Below are positions 44,511 through 54,476 of a stretch of DNA of 64,000 bases, in pieces; within the stretch, counting starts at the first letter, position 1, and every line of letters starts with the position of its first letter. Made by a program: the position numbers and the translations under genes. Source of the stretch: an uncultured Pelagibacteraceae bacterium. GTDB lineage: Bacteria; Pseudomonadota; Alphaproteobacteria; Pelagibacterales; Pelagibacteraceae. The notes beneath the pieces were generated by a model. The model did not search any database. It saw only the letters and a list, made by a program, of their open reading frames with translations, and was not told the DNA's origin. The stretch is from the NCBI GenBank assembly GCA_902578255.1, contig CACHCH010000006.1, forward strand, positions 1-64,000, in the 5' to 3' direction.

Positions 44511-45890
44511 TTATAATCTATAACTTTTTGCCATAAGTTCTATTGGATGTAGTGCCTCATCATTAGAAATATTAGTATCTACTTCTAACTGTTTTAAATG
44601 CTTTCCAGCTAAAGGACAATCAGATGCCATGTACTTATTATTTTTATTTTTTATTTGTCTTGCAGTTGGCCTTCCAACTTTATTTGCTAAATCATGTGTT
44701 TCCTTCATCACTCCAAAGGTTCCACCATGGCCTGCACATCTTTCGACAACATCAATTTTTACGTTAGGAATATTTTTTAACATATCTCTAGCTTTTATTC
44801 CCATATTCTGAGCTCTTGCATGACACGCATGGTGAACCGTAACGCCTCCATCAATTTCCTCTAATCCTTCAGCCAATCCCTCGTTATTAGCAATATCAAC
44901 CACATACTCGTCAATATCCATTACATTTGAAGATAATTTTTTTACATTTTCACTTTCAGGTAATAACAAGGGCCATTCAAATTTTAACATTAAGCCACAG
45001 CTTGCAGTTAAAGTTATTACTTTGTAGCCTTTATCAATCCAATCAATTAAATCTTTTGATACTTTTTTGGCTTGTTCAACGACTTTTGGAAGATCGGCCT
45101 GTTCCAAGAAAGGCATTCCACAACAGCCTGGGTAAGCCTCTTGAACTTCTACACCATTCTTTTTTAAAACTTTTAATGCAGCTACACCTGTATTTTTTTT
45201 ATTAAAATTTACAAAACATGTTGAATATATTACAACTTTTCTATCTTTATTGATCACTTCATAAGTAATTTTATTATTGTTCTTTTTAAAAAAGTTTGAA
45301 AATGTCTCTGAGTTATATTTTGGTAACTGAACTCGTTTATCTATTCCAGATATGAATTCTAAAATTTTTCTTATAAATTTATTTTTTATATTTGATGCCC
45401 AATTTACAAATTTAGAGAACATAACTCCAATTTTTGCATTTCTATCAATTTTAGCTAATTGAGCTGGTATAGTTGGCAATTTTCCTAACTTCTTCTGAGC
45501 AGTTCTGTACCTCAACATTAAATGAGGAAAATCTAAATCAAAATCGTGAGGAGGGACATAAGGACATTTAGTCATAAAGCACATATCACATAAAGTACAA
45601 GCGTCTACAACTGGTGCAAATTGATCACTGGATAAACTCTCAACATCTTCATCTTTAGACTCATCAATCATATCAAATAATTTTGGGAAAGAGTCGCAAA
45701 GATTAAAGCATCTTCTGCAACCATGACAGATATCAAATACTCTTCTCATTTCTGAGTCTAATTTTTCAGGATTTAAAAAATCAGGGTGCTCAAAATCAAT
45801 TGGATGTCTAGTTGGTGCATCTAAGCTACCTTCTTTGCTCATAATTTTTGAATTTTTATTTGGATTTTTAGTGGACAAGTTACTGTCCAC
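44511..45890 (-). CDS. Iron-sulfur oxidoreductase, CCG-domain (GlpC/HdrD-like)
   Basis: The 459-residue protein has two ferredoxin-type clusters near the N-terminus (CHGCRRCFNLC at 55-65 and CTLCDMCFMTKCP at 98-110). Two cysteine-rich CCG domains follow (YPGCCGMPFLEQADL and HHACHARAQ with VERCAGHGGTFG). This is the architecture of GlpC and heterodisulfide-reductase-type electron carriers. No flavin partner (GlpA-like) is adjacent. Its partners are rubrerythrin and DUF3501; it may supply electrons to rubrerythrin, which is inference. It has no transmembrane helix. Confidence 0.88.
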   Translation of the reverse strand: MDSNLSTKNPNKNSKIMSKEGSLDAPTRHPIDFEHPDFLNPEKLDSEMRRVFDICHGCRRCFNLCDSFPKLFDMIDESKDEDVESLSSDQFAPVVDACTLCDMCFMTKCPYVPPHDFDLDFPHLMLRYRTAQKKLGKLPTIPAQLAKIDRNAKIGVMFSKFVNWASNIKNKFIRKILEFISGIDKRVQLPKYNSETFSNFFKKNNNKITYEVINKDRKVVIYSTCFVNFNKKNTGVAALKVLKKNGVEVQEAYPGCCGMPFLEQADLPKVVEQAKKVSKDLIDWIDKGYKVITLTASCGLMLKFEWPLLLPESENVKKLSSNVMDIDEYVVDIANNEGLAEGLEEIDGGVTVHHACHARAQNMGIKARDMLKNIPNVKIDVVERCAGHGGTFGVMKETHDLANKVGRPTARQIKNKNNKYMASDCPLAGKHLKQLEVDTNISNDEALHPIELMAKSYRL

Positions 45891-45902
45891 TAAACGAATT
45901 AA

Positions 45903-46319
45903 TTAGCTAATAGACTCTAAAGTTTTTTGGAATTTACCAGCATGAGATTTTTCAGCTTTTGCTAAAGTTTCAAACCAGTCAGCAATTTCTTCAAAACCTT
46001 CTTCTCTAGCTGTTTTGGCCATACCTGGGTACATATCAGTGTACTCATGTGTTTCACCTTGCACAGCTGATGCTAAATTTGCTTTAGTTTCACCAATTGG
46101 CATACCAGTTCCAGGATCTCCAACTTCTTCTAAATACTCTAGATGACCATGCGCGTGGCCTGTTTCACCTTCGGCAGTTGATCTAAAAACTGTAGCTACA
46201 TCATTGTATCCTTCGATGTCAGCCTTTTGTGCGAAGTAAAGATATCTTCTGTTTGCTTGACTTTCGCCAGCAAAAGCTTCCTTTAAATTTTCTTCAGTTT
46301 TACTTCCTTTTAATGACAT
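45903..46319 (-). CDS. Rubrerythrin, ferritin-like domain only
   Basis: The 138-residue di-iron protein has the ferritin-like motifs: Glu19 in [28 protein letters not shown] and [10 protein letters not shown]. Classical rubrerythrin carries a C-terminal rubredoxin domain; here none is present. Rubrerythrins reduce hydrogen peroxide with electrons from a partner. A strong AGGAG ribosome site lies before the ATG (AAGGAGAATAAAATG). Two dyads resembling Irr operators lie upstream (46351-46365 and 46381-46395). Confidence 0.93.
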   Translation of the reverse strand: MSLKGSKTEENLKEAFAGESQANRRYLYFAQKADIEGYNDVATVFRSTAEGETGHAHGHLEYLEEVGDPGTGMPIGETKANLASAVQGETHEYTDMYPGMAKTAREEGFEEIADWFETLAKAEKSHAGKFQKTLESIS

Positions 46320-46350
46320 TTTATTCTCCTTAAATTAATGATTATAAAAA

Positions 46351-46365
46351 TATAATACTTCTAAA
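46351..46365. promoter_or_regulatory. Second, weaker Irr (ICE)-like dyad upstream of rubrerythrin
   Basis: TATAATACTTCTAAA resembles one half (TTCTAA) of the TTAGAA-N3-TTCTAA iron-control-element pattern plus a degenerate second half. It lies 32 bases upstream of the rubrerythrin start. Alone it would be weak; it is listed because a better copy sits 30 bases upstream in the opposite orientation. Confidence 0.35.
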
Positions 46366-46380
46366 ATGATTGTCAACAGT

Positions 46381-46395
46381 TTAGAATAATTATAA
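46381..46395. promoter_or_regulatory. Irr (ICE)-like operator upstream of rubrerythrin
   Basis: TTAGAA-TAA-TTATAA matches the TTAGAA-N3-TTCTAA pattern of iron-control elements in 11 of 12 fixed positions (one C to A). It is 62 bases upstream of the rubrerythrin start and 31 bases past the irr stop. A copy that matches it closely in reverse complement (TTAGAATTATTATAA) is upstream of irr at 46861-46875. Confidence 0.55.
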
Positions 46396-46425
46396 TTTAT
46401 AATTTAAGTAATTGATTTTATTGAA

Positions 46426-46854
46426 TTAATTTTGATTTTGATTATCACTCGCAACTCTGACCAAAACTTCCACTGAATTAATTTTTTTTCCAGTTATATT
46501 GTTTTTAACCTTAACACTTTCTATCTCGTTCTCATTACAGTCTATTAACTGATGAGTATCTTCATCATAAAAATGGTGATGAACAGAAGTGTTAGTATCA
46601 AAATAGCTTTTGTTTGAATTTATTGATATTTCTTTCAAATATCCTTTTTTTTGTAAAGCATGAACAGTGTTATAAACTGTTGCAAGTGATATTTTTTCAT
46701 TCAATTCTTCAGATATTTTTTTAACAAGATCGTTGATTGTAAAGTGAAAAGTTTTTTCTCTATTGAACAAAACCTCACAAATTTTAATCCTTTGCTTTGT
46801 AGGTCTGAGCCCAGTTTCTCTTAATTTTTCAATAAAACTGAAGTTTTTTGTCAT
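46426..46854 (-). CDS. irr: Fur-family regulator Irr
   Basis: The 142-residue transcription factor has the Fur winged helix (GLRPTKQRIKICEVLF and ISLATVYNTVHALQKKGYL) and the HHHFYDEDTHQLIDC metal/heme region that marks Irr. In alphaproteobacteria Irr accumulates at low heme/iron and controls iron use and storage. No N-terminal GCP heme motif is seen. Position divergent from fabA agrees with Irr synteny. An ICE-like dyad (46861-46875) is just upstream, suggesting autoregulation. A second Fur-family gene is at 61623. Confidence 0.88.
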   Translation of the reverse strand: MTKNFSFIEKLRETGLRPTKQRIKICEVLFNREKTFHFTINDLVKKISEELNEKISLATVYNTVHALQKKGYLKEISINSNKSYFDTNTSVHHHFYDEDTHQLIDCNENEIESVKVKNNITGKKINSVEVLVRVASDNQNQN

Positions 46855-46860
46855 ATTTCT

Positions 46861-46875
46861 TTATAATAATTCTAA
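46861..46875. promoter_or_regulatory. Irr (ICE)-like operator between irr and fabA
   Basis: TTATAA-TAA-TTCTAA, the reverse complement of TTAGAATTATTATAA, has the same single mismatched position as the site before rubrerythrin. It begins seven bases upstream of the irr start and 73-87 bases from the fabA start. The site could repress irr and, less certainly, affect fabA. Confidence 0.5.
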
Positions 46876-46947
46876 ACTAAGATTAAATTGTATTGTTTTA
46901 TTATATTATATTATCATTAAATCAAGTAATAAGGGAACTCAATTTTT

Positions 46948-47448
46948 ATGAAAAAAAACTCCTACAGCTACGATGACCTAATTACTTGCGGAAATGGTGA
47001 TCTTTTTGGCCCTGGTAATGCTAAATTACCCCTTCCTCCAATGCTTATGTTTGATAGAATAACAGAGATTAATGACAATAATGGGGCCTATAAAAAAGGA
47101 TCTTTAAAGGCTGAGCTAGATATTAAAAATGATCTTTGGTTCTTTGATTGTCATTTTAAATCTGACCCCGTTATGCCTGGTTGCTTAGGGTTAGACGCTA
47201 TGTGGCAGCTGGTAGGTTTTTACCTAGGTTGGCTAGGAAATCCTGGCAAGGGTAGAGCACTAGGTGTTGGAACAGTAAAATTTACTGGTGAAGTTTTGCA
47301 AAGTGTAAAAAATGTAAGGTATGAAATAGATATGAAAAAAATTATGTCACCAGGAGGTACGACTGTTGGTCTTGCTAATGGAGTAGTTTTTGCAGATGAT
47401 AAAAAAATATATTCAGCAGATAGTTTAAAAGTAGGATTGTTTAAATAA
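46948..47448 (+). CDS. fabA: 3-hydroxydecanoyl-ACP dehydratase/isomerase
   Basis: FabA introduces the cis double bond at the C10 stage for unsaturated fatty acids. The 166-residue protein has the hotdog active site His in [15 protein letters not shown] and catalytic Asp in [13 protein letters not shown] typical N-terminal segment ([24 protein letters not shown]) is present. It begins the fabA-fabB-fabI run, with fabB overlapping by one base. The run downstream of irr is common in alphaproteobacteria. Confidence 0.97.
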   Translation: MKKNSYSYDDLITCGNGDLFGPGNAKLPLPPMLMFDRITEINDNNGAYKKGSLKAELDIKNDLWFFDCHFKSDPVMPGCLGLDAMWQLVGFYLGWLGNPGKGRALGVGTVKFTGEVLQSVKNVRYEIDMKKIMSPGGTTVGLANGVVFADDKKIYSADSLKVGLFK

Positions 47449-48659
47449 TGAGAAGAGTAGTAATTACAGGTTTGGGTGTTGTTTCATGCTTGGGTAATAA
47501 TCAAGAAGAAGTACATCAGTCATTATTGAAAACAAAGTCTGGAATATCTTTTAGTGAAGAATATAAAGAACACAATTTAAAAAGTCATGTACATGGTAAG
47601 CCAAACATAAAACTTGAAGATTATATTGATAGAAAAACAATAAGATTCATGGGTTCTGGTTCTGCTTATAACTATATTGCAATGAAGGAAGCTATTGAAG
47701 ACTCTGGATTAGAGGACAGTGAAGTAAGTAATTTTAAGACAGGAATTGTAATGGGTTCGGGTGGACCCTCAATTGAAAATGTAATTCTAGCAGCTGATAA
47801 GACTAGGGCTAAAACCCCAAAATTAATGGGACCATTCATTGTACCAAGAACCATGGCTAGTACAGCATCAGCTACACTTGCTGTTCCATTTAAAATTAAA
47901 GGGACGAACTACACAATGAGTTCTGCTTGTGCAACAAGTGGCCACTGTATTGGAAACTCAATGGAATTAATTCAAATGGGAAAACAAGATGTTGTTTTTG
48001 CAGGTGGTAGTGAAGAGATACACTGGGCGATGACTGCAATGTTTGATGCCATGACAGCCTTATCTTCAAAATATAATGATACACCAGAGACTGCATCAAG
48101 AGCGTATGATAAAACAAGAGATGGTTTCGTAATTGCTGGTGGTGGTGGAGTGTTAGTGCTAGAAGAATACGAACATGCTAAAGCAAGAGGGGCTAAAATA
48201 TACGCAGAATTAACCGGTTATGGGGCAACCTCGGATGGATATGATATGGTGGCTCCATCAGGAGAAGGTGCTGTAAGATGTATGAAGATGGCTATGGCTA
48301 CATCAAAAAATAAAATTGATTATATTAATACTCATGGAACATCTACTCCAGTTGGAGACATTACAGAATTAAATGCAGTAAAAGAAGCTTTTGGAAATGA
48401 AATTCCAAAAATTAGTTCAACAAAATCTTTGTCAGGTCATCCCTTGGGAGCCGCATCCGTTCATGAAGCGATATATTGTTTAATTATGATGAAAAATAAT
48501 TTTATAGCAGGATCTGCTAATATTAATGAAATGGATGACGAGGCTAAAAGATTTCCAATAGTTGCTAAAACTGAGACAGAAGTAACTTTAAATACAGTAA
48601 TGTCTAATAGTTTTGGTTTTGGTGGAACCAATGCTGCTTTAATTTTCGAGAAGATATAA
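47448..48659 (+). CDS. fabB: 3-oxoacyl-ACP synthase I
   Basis: FabB elongates the unsaturated intermediate made by FabA and other chains. The 403-residue thiolase-fold enzyme has the nucleophile Cys in [12 protein letters not shown], and His residues in [11 protein letters not shown] and [12 protein letters not shown]. The C-terminus [16 protein letters not shown] is characteristic. It is separated from fabI by two bases. Confidence 0.97.
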   Translation: MRRVVITGLGVVSCLGNNQEEVHQSLLKTKSGISFSEEYKEHNLKSHVHGKPNIKLEDYIDRKTIRFMGSGSAYNYIAMKEAIEDSGLEDSEVSNFKTGIVMGSGGPSIENVILAADKTRAKTPKLMGPFIVPRTMASTASATLAVPFKIKGTNYTMSSACATSGHCIGNSMELIQMGKQDVVFAGGSEEIHWAMTAMFDAMTALSSKYNDTPETASRAYDKTRDGFVIAGGGGVLVLEEYEHAKARGAKIYAELTGYGATSDGYDMVAPSGEGAVRCMKMAMATSKNKIDYINTHGTSTPVGDITELNAVKEAFGNEIPKISSTKSLSGHPLGAASVHEAIYCLIMMKNNFIAGSANINEMDDEAKRFPIVAKTETEVTLNTVMSNSFGFGGTNAALIFEKI

Positions 48660-48661
48660 TT

Positions 48662-49447
48662 ATGAGCTTGATGAAAGGTAAAAAAGGATTGGTAATGGGT
48701 GTTGCCAATGAAAGATCTATTGCTTGGGGTATTTCACAAAAACTTTCAGAAGCAGGAGCAGAACTAGCATTTACTTATTTAGGAGATGCATTAAAAAAAA
48801 GAGTTATTCCATTAGCTGAAAAATTAAATTCAAAAGTTACATTTAGCTGTGATGTAGAAAAGAAAGATGATGTAACAAAGTTGTTTGAAGATGTTAAATC
48901 ACAATGGGGTGAGATTGACTTTATAGTACATGCAATTGCTTTTTCAGATAAATCAGAGTTATCTGGTGAATATTTAAACACAACTAGAGAAAACTTTTTA
49001 AGAAGTATGTTAATTTCATGTTTTTCATTTACTGAAGTTGCAAAAGAGGCATCCAAAGTAATGAAAGAAGGCGGAAGTTTAATCACATTAAGTTATGAAG
49101 CTAATAAAGCTATTCCAAATTATAATGTAATGGGTGTTTGTAAAGCTGCATTAGAGTCTAGTGTTAAATATCTTGCAAGAGATTTGGGTGCTAAAGGTAT
49201 TAGGGTTAATGCTATAAGTGCTGGACCTATTAAAACGCTAGCAGCATCTGCAATCGGAGATGCAAAATTCCTTTATAAATGGAACGAAGACCATTCATTG
49301 CTCAAAAGAAATGTGGATATTCATGATGTTGGAAATTCAGCTTTATATCTATTGAGTGACCTTGCAAACGGTGTTACGGGTGAAATTCACTATGTAGATG
49401 CTGGATATAATAAGGTTGGGATGCCAGATCCTAAGAATATTACTTAA
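48662..49447 (+). CDS. fabI: Enoyl-ACP reductase (NADH)
   Basis: FabI reduces the trans-2 enoyl-ACP in the last elongation step. The 261-residue SDR-type enzyme has the FabI nucleotide motif GVANERSIAWGIS. The active pair Tyr-X6-Lys is in YNVMGVCKAAL, and RVNAISAGPIKTLAAS follows. It ends the fab run and is convergent with pnp, with a T-arm-like hairpin between. Confidence 0.97.
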   Translation: MSLMKGKKGLVMGVANERSIAWGISQKLSEAGAELAFTYLGDALKKRVIPLAEKLNSKVTFSCDVEKKDDVTKLFEDVKSQWGEIDFIVHAIAFSDKSELSGEYLNTTRENFLRSMLISCFSFTEVAKEASKVMKEGGSLITLSYEANKAIPNYNVMGVCKAALESSVKYLARDLGAKGIRVNAISAGPIKTLAASAIGDAKFLYKWNEDHSLLKRNVDIHDVGNSALYLLSDLANGVTGEIHYVDAGYNKVGMPDPKNIT

Positions 49448-49453
49448 TAAAAT

Positions 49454-49472
49454 GGCAGGATTTGAACCTGCC
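49454..49472. terminator. tRNA T-arm-like hairpin at the fabI/pnp junction, possible bidirectional terminator
   Basis: GGCAGG-ATTTGAA-CCTGCC forms a perfect 6-bp stem and 7-base loop. Read on minus, it is GGCAGG-TTCAAAT-CCTGCC, which is the T arm/loop consensus of a tRNA. It is followed by ATTTTATT on minus and ACTCTCTAGTTTT on plus. No acceptor or anticodon arm fits around it, so it is not a whole tRNA. It may serve as terminator for both convergent genes or be a relic of a tRNA 3' end. Confidence 0.6.
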
Positions 49473-49487
49473 ACTCTCTAGTTTTGA

Positions 49488-51560
49488 TTATTCAGAAGCT
49501 TGTTTCATAGAGAGTTTAACTTTACCTCTATCGAAACCAATCACTTTAACTTTTACTTCGTCACCTTCTTTGACAACGTCAGTAACTTTTGCAACTCTTT
49601 TGCCTGCCAGTTCTGAAATATGAACAAGTCCATCTTGTTTTCCTAAGAAATTAACAAATGCACCAAACTCCATAATTTTCATCACCTTACCTGAATAGAT
49701 TTTATTCATTTCAGCTTTTGCAGTAATGTCTTTGATCATTTGCATAGCAATGTTTCTAGATTCTTCATCTGGAGCAGCAACTGTTACAACTCCTTCATCA
49801 TTTACATCTACTTTTGCACCTGATTTTTCAACAATCTCTCTAATTGTTGCTCCTCCTTTTCCAATAACGGCAGCAATATCTTTTTTATCAACAGTTACTT
49901 GTTCCATTTTTGGAGTGTGTTTTCCAACATTAGATCTAGATTCGCCTAAAGCTTTATTCATTTCACCTAAAATATGAATTCTACCATCTTTAGCCTGCTT
50001 CAAAGCCTGCTCCATGATTTCAAAAGTGATACCAGTAATTTTGATATCCATTTGAAGTGAAGTAATTCCGTCTTTTGTTCCAGCAACTTTAAAGTCCATA
50101 TCACCTAAGTGATCTTCGTCACCTAAAATATCTGATAAGACGCTAAAATCATCACCTTCTTTAATTAAACCCATTGCAATACCTGCAACAGGTTCTTTAA
50201 TTGGAACACCCGCATCCATTAATGCTAAAGATGCTCCACAAACAGTAGCCATAGAAGAAGATCCATTAGACTCTGTAATCTCTGATACTATTCTAAAAGT
50301 ATATGGAAACGACTCTTTTGAGGGTAATGAAGAGTTAATTGCTCTCCAAGCTAGTTTTCCATGACCAATTTCACGTCTACCAGTTCCAATTCTTCCAGTT
50401 TCACCGACTGAAAAAGGAGGAAAATTGTAGTGAAGCATAAATCTTTCCCTTTGAAGACCATCTAGACTTTCAATTCTTTGTTCATCATCTGATGTTCCTA
50501 AAGTAGTTACAACAATCGCTTGCGTTTCTCCTCTGGTAAACAAAGCAGAACCGTGGGTTCTTGGTAAAACACCAACTTCACATGAGATAGGTCTTACATC
50601 AGACAATCCTCTACCATCAATTCTGTTTTTATTTTTAAGGATATCAGTTCTAACAATTTTCTTCTCTAGATTTTTAAGCTGAGAGTTAACATCAAGATCA
50701 GAATAGTTTTCATTCTCTTCAAAAAGTTTTTTAGCTTTATCAGTAATTTCTGAAATTTGATTTGATCTATCTTGCTTATCTCTAGTTGCAAAAGCTTTCT
50801 TAAGGTCTTCTGTAAAAGTTTCTACAAGTTTTTTCTTAACCTCGGATAGATCTTTCTTTTCAACAGTCCACTCAGGTTTTCTACATTCTTTTGCAAGTTC
50901 CTCAATCATTTCAATCACTGGAACAAATCCTTCATGACCAAATTTAACTGCTGCTAACATTACTTCTTCTGATAGACCTGATGTTTCAGATTCAACCATA
51001 AGCACTGCATCTTTAGTACCTGCTACAACTAAGTCTAAACTTGAGTTTTCTAACTCCTCTTTTGATGGATTAAGAATATACTTGCCATCAATATAACCAA
51101 CTCTAGAGGCTCCTACAGGACCCATAAATGGCATTCCTGAAATAGCTAAAGCTGCAGATGAAGCTGTAATTGCTAGAATATCTGGTTGGTTTTCTTTGTC
51201 GTAAGAAATTACTGTTGGCAACAACTGTACTTCATTTTTAAATTCATCAGGAAACAAAGGTCTGATAGGTCTATCAATTAATCTTGAGATTAATGTTTCA
51301 CTTTCAGTTGGTCTTGCTTCTCTTTTAAAATATCCACCAGGAATCTTTCCACCTGCATAGTATTTTTCTTGATAATTAACTGATAAAGGAAAATAATCCA
51401 TATCTGGATTTACTTTCTTTGCTCCGACCACTGTTGCTAGAATAACTGTTTCACCACATGTTGCAATGATTGCTCCGTCTGCTTGTCTTGCTACTTTACC
51501 TGTTTCTAAACTTATTTTCTTTCCTGCTACTTCTATTTCCTTCTTGTGTACTTTAAACAT
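49488..51560 (-). CDS. pnp: Polyribonucleotide nucleotidyltransferase
   Basis: PNPase degrades RNA phosphorolytically from the 3' end. The 690-residue protein has two RNase PH domains ([29 protein letters not shown]-type region, seen as RPTESETL and [12 protein letters not shown]; second [18 protein letters not shown]), then a KH domain ([13 protein letters not shown]) and S1 domain at the end. The order rpsO-pnp is standard. The leader between the two genes is a purine-rich repeat (listed separately), unlike the RNase III hairpin of E. coli. Confidence 0.98.
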   Translation of the reverse strand: MFKVHKKEIEVAGKKISLETGKVARQADGAIIATCGETVILATVVGAKKVNPDMDYFPLSVNYQEKYYAGGKIPGGYFKREARPTESETLISRLIDRPIRPLFPDEFKNEVQLLPTVISYDKENQPDILAITASSAALAISGMPFMGPVGASRVGYIDGKYILNPSKEELENSSLDLVVAGTKDAVLMVESETSGLSEEVMLAAVKFGHEGFVPVIEMIEELAKECRKPEWTVEKKDLSEVKKKLVETFTEDLKKAFATRDKQDRSNQISEITDKAKKLFEENENYSDLDVNSQLKNLEKKIVRTDILKNKNRIDGRGLSDVRPISCEVGVLPRTHGSALFTRGETQAIVVTTLGTSDDEQRIESLDGLQRERFMLHYNFPPFSVGETGRIGTGRREIGHGKLAWRAINSSLPSKESFPYTFRIVSEITESNGSSSMATVCGASLALMDAGVPIKEPVAGIAMGLIKEGDDFSVLSDILGDEDHLGDMDFKVAGTKDGITSLQMDIKITGITFEIMEQALKQAKDGRIHILGEMNKALGESRSNVGKHTPKMEQVTVDKKDIAAVIGKGGATIREIVEKSGAKVDVNDEGVVTVAAPDEESRNIAMQMIKDITAKAEMNKIYSGKVMKIMEFGAFVNFLGKQDGLVHISELAGKRVAKVTDVVKEGDEVKVKVIGFDRGKVKLSMKQASE

Positions 51561-51570
51561 TTCATTTCCA

Positions 51571-51602
51571 TTTCGTTTCGTTCGTTTCGTTCCATTCCGT
51601 TC
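51571..51602 (-). repeat. Purine-rich repeated leader before pnp
   Basis: On the minus strand the 57-base rpsO-pnp gap includes GGAACGAAACGAACGAAACG, with the unit GAAACGAAC repeated in tandem, and continues to GGAAATGAAATG at the start. It is nearly free of pyrimidines over about 40 bases. The function is not known; it could be a ribosome standby or RNA-binding site. Confidence 0.45.
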
Positions 51603-51617
51603 TATCTATCTTGACTT

Positions 51618-51866
51618 CTATTTTCTTAAATTCAATTTCGACAGTACATTCTTGTAAGAATCCATTTTTGTTTTTTTTAAGTATTCTAACAATTTCTTTC
51701 TTCTATTGACCGCTCTCAACAATCCAACAGACGAATGTTTATCTTTTTTGAATTGCTTAATGTGTTTAGAGAGAGTTTCGATTTTATCTGTTAACAAAGC
51801 AATCTGTATCTCCGAAGATCCAGTATCTTTATCATGCGTTGCTAATTCTTGTGCCTTTTTGTTCAT
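51618..51866 (-). CDS. rpsO: 30S ribosomal protein S15
   Basis: S15 organises the central domain of 16S rRNA. The 82-residue chain matches at THDKDTGSSEIQIALLTDKI and GLLRAVNRRKKLLEYL. It is a few residues shorter at the N-terminus than typical (88-89), because the usual first helix is trimmed; no better start is seen. It is 12 bases after rbfA, with no truB between. Confidence 0.95.
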   Translation of the reverse strand: MNKKAQELATHDKDTGSSEIQIALLTDKIETLSKHIKQFKKDKHSSVGLLRAVNRRKKLLEYLKKTKMDSYKNVLSKLNLRK

Positions 51867-51878
51867 GCCTCGTTTTTC

Positions 51879-52247
51879 CTATTTATTTGTTTGTTTTATT
51901 AAGTTTTCTATTTTTTCCGCATACTCAAAAGACTCATCTTTTCTAAAAAGTAATTTTGGTAAAAATTTCATAACCACTTTCTGTGATAGAATTTTTCTTA
52001 TTAAAAATGAATACTCTTTTAACGTATCTATTGTCTCCTCTGCATCTTTTCCTCCTAATGGAAGTACATATGCTTTAGCGATTTTTAAATCTGGACTCAT
52101 TCTAACTTCAGTGACTGTAATCGTGTTTGTTTCTAAATTTGGCACTTTAGCCTCATTTCTTATAAAAATCATGCTTAAAGACTGTTTGATCATTTCTCCA
52201 ACTCTAAGCTGTCTTTGTGAAATTGGTTTTCCAATTCTATCTGCCAT
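51879..52247 (-). CDS. rbfA: Ribosome-binding factor A
   Basis: RbfA binds the immature 30S subunit and helps 16S 5'-end maturation. The 122-residue KH-fold protein begins with an alphaproteobacterial RQLRVGEMIKQSLSMIF helix and has TVTEVRMSPDLKIAKAYV, the family signature. It overlaps the infB stop by one base (TAATGG). Confidence 0.95.
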   Translation of the reverse strand: MADRIGKPISQRQLRVGEMIKQSLSMIFIRNEAKVPNLETNTITVTEVRMSPDLKIAKAYVLPLGGKDAEETIDTLKEYSFLIRKILSQKVVMKFLPKLLFRKDESFEYAEKIENLIKQTNK

Positions 52248-54466
52248 TAAATTGACCTCTCTGTAGATGTAACACTAAAAGCCTCTATTGTGTCATTTTT
52301 TTGAAAATCCATATAATCTTTAACTGTTATTCCACATTCTTGTCCATCACTAACCTGTTTTACTTGATTTTTTTCTCTAAAAATAGTTCCAACTTTTCCT
52401 GTGTAAATTATAGCTCCATCTCTGATTATTCTGACATCTGAGGTACTAGTAATTTCTCCTTCAGTAATTTTTGAACCTGCAACTTTACCAGCTCCAGAAA
52501 CTTTAAAAATTTCTAAGATTTGCGCTGATCCAGTTATAGTTTCTTGAACATCTGGAGTTAATAGTCCTGACATTTTTTGTTTAACATAATCAAGCACTTC
52601 ATAGATAATATTATATGAGGAAATTTTTATTTTTTCATTTTCGGCAAGTTTTTTTGCTTCTTTACTCGGCTTAACATTAAAAGCAATCAATACAGCATTA
52701 GACGCTTTTGCTAAAGTAACATCAGTTTCTGTAACCATGCCAATGTCAGCTAAAATAATTTTAGGTTTTACTTCATCATGTTTGATTTGACTAATTGCAT
52801 TTTTAATTGCTTCAGAAGATCCGTGTACATCAGATTTAATAATTAAATTTAATTCCTCTGAAGATTTATCTGAAAAGGCTGACTCTTGTGTAGCAAAGGA
52901 TAAAGGATTTTTTCCATCCTTTGTTTCTTCTGCTCTATTTTCACTTAATGTTTTTGCTTCTTTTTCACTTTCAAGAACAATAAAATCATCGCCAGCTTTT
53001 GCTGCTCCATTAATTCCTAAAATTTCAACTGGAGTAGATGGAGGAGCCTCATCAATATTTTTACCTTTGTCATTTATTATTGCTCTAACTTTCCCCCACT
53101 TCAATCCACTAACAAAAAAATCTCCTTTTTTTAGTGTTCCTGTAGTTACAATGATTGTTGCAACTGGTCCTCGACCTACATCAATTTTAGATTCTAACAC
53201 TATCCCTGTAGCTTTAGACTCATAATCAGTTTTCAAATCTAAAATTTCAGCTTGAAGAATTATAGACTCAACTAATTTATCTAAATTTAATTTTGTCTTT
53301 GCTGAAATCTCCACCATTAAAGTATCACCTAATAGATCTTCGGCAACCAACTCGTGTTCTAGTAATTGATTTTTAATTTTTTGTGGATCTGCGTCTGGAA
53401 GGTCACATTTGTTAATTGCAACAACAATTGGAACATTTGCTGCTTTTGCATGTTTAATTGATTCAATTGTTTGTGGCTTCACACCATCATCTGCAGCAAC
53501 TACTAATACAACTACATCTGTTAATTTTGATCCTCTTGCTCTCATTTCTGTAAAAGCTGCGTGGCCTGGGGTATCAATAAAAGTTAGTTTGTTATCTTGA
53601 CTTTCAATTTGATAGGCTCCTATGTGTTGAGTTATTCCGCCAAATTCTCCTGACACAACATTTGCACTTCTCAAAACATCAAGAACTGACGTTTTACCAT
53701 GATCAACATGGCCCATCACTGTAACAATTGGTGGTCTATTTTTTAAATTTTCCACTCTTGTAGCTTTTATTTTCTGAATTATTTCCTCTGCTTTTTCTTC
53801 TCTTATTGGATTGTGGCCAAACTCTTTAACTAAGAACTCAGCTGTATCTGCTGCAAGAGTTTGATTAATTGTAACTGTTACACCCATACCAAATAAATAC
53901 TTAATCACATTGCTGGATTGCTCAGCCATTCTATTAGCTAACTCTCTAACAGTGATTGCTTCTGGAATATTAATATCTCTTTTGATTGGTTTGAGGCTTT
54001 CCTGATTTTGATCTTTAGAAAAATTTTTATTCTCTTTTAGTCTCGCTCTTTTAACTGAAGCTAAACTTCTTTCCCTTGCCTCAATTTCATCACTTAAAGC
54101 CCTTGAAACTGTTAGTTTTAATTCTCTTTTTTTACTTCCAGATTTTAAATTTTTTTTATCTTTTCCATCACCATCACCTTTGAGTCTTTTTGTTGCTCTC
54201 TGCTCAGCAAGCTTACGTCTTTCAAAATCATTTGTAATAGTGGGTGTTTTTGGTACAAAAGATGGTTTGGTTCCTGTAGCTCTACTAAAAGGAGAGGTTG
54301 GTTTTGGTTTACTTAGGTTAGGTCTAAAAGACCCACCTCTATTTGGAAATTTTCCAGTTTGCTTTTCTATGACAACTGCGTTTTTACTTTGAGCTTTAGC
54401 AATCTCGATATTTTTGATCGATTTTTTGGCTGAGCCAGATATCGTTAATTTTGTTTTTTTTTCCAT
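52247..54466 (-). CDS. infB: Translation initiation factor IF-2
   Basis: IF-2 is the GTPase that brings initiator tRNA to the ribosome. In this 739-residue chain, the N-terminal domain is short and basic (about 1-160). The G domain has [20 protein letters not shown] and NKCD. Domains II-IV complete the protein, with [13 protein letters not shown] in the C-terminal half. It lies 10 bases after nusA; the small DUF448/YlxR gene found between nusA and infB in many relatives is not present. Confidence 0.97.
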   Translation of the reverse strand: MEKKTKLTISGSAKKSIKNIEIAKAQSKNAVVIEKQTGKFPNRGGSFRPNLSKPKPTSPFSRATGTKPSFVPKTPTITNDFERRKLAEQRATKRLKGDGDGKDKKNLKSGSKKRELKLTVSRALSDEIEARERSLASVKRARLKENKNFSKDQNQESLKPIKRDINIPEAITVRELANRMAEQSSNVIKYLFGMGVTVTINQTLAADTAEFLVKEFGHNPIREEKAEEIIQKIKATRVENLKNRPPIVTVMGHVDHGKTSVLDVLRSANVVSGEFGGITQHIGAYQIESQDNKLTFIDTPGHAAFTEMRARGSKLTDVVVLVVAADDGVKPQTIESIKHAKAANVPIVVAINKCDLPDADPQKIKNQLLEHELVAEDLLGDTLMVEISAKTKLNLDKLVESIILQAEILDLKTDYESKATGIVLESKIDVGRGPVATIIVTTGTLKKGDFFVSGLKWGKVRAIINDKGKNIDEAPPSTPVEILGINGAAKAGDDFIVLESEKEAKTLSENRAEETKDGKNPLSFATQESAFSDKSSEELNLIIKSDVHGSSEAIKNAISQIKHDEVKPKIILADIGMVTETDVTLAKASNAVLIAFNVKPSKEAKKLAENEKIKISSYNIIYEVLDYVKQKMSGLLTPDVQETITGSAQILEIFKVSGAGKVAGSKITEGEITSTSDVRIIRDGAIIYTGKVGTIFREKNQVKQVSDGQECGITVKDYMDFQKNDTIEAFSVTSTERSI

Positions 54467-54476
54467 AGCTCATCAC

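Noticed and set aside
49440-49520. Complete tRNA gene at the fabI/pnp junction
   Set aside because: Only a T-arm-like hairpin is present. No matching acceptor or anticodon arm could be found on the minus strand upstream, inside pnp.
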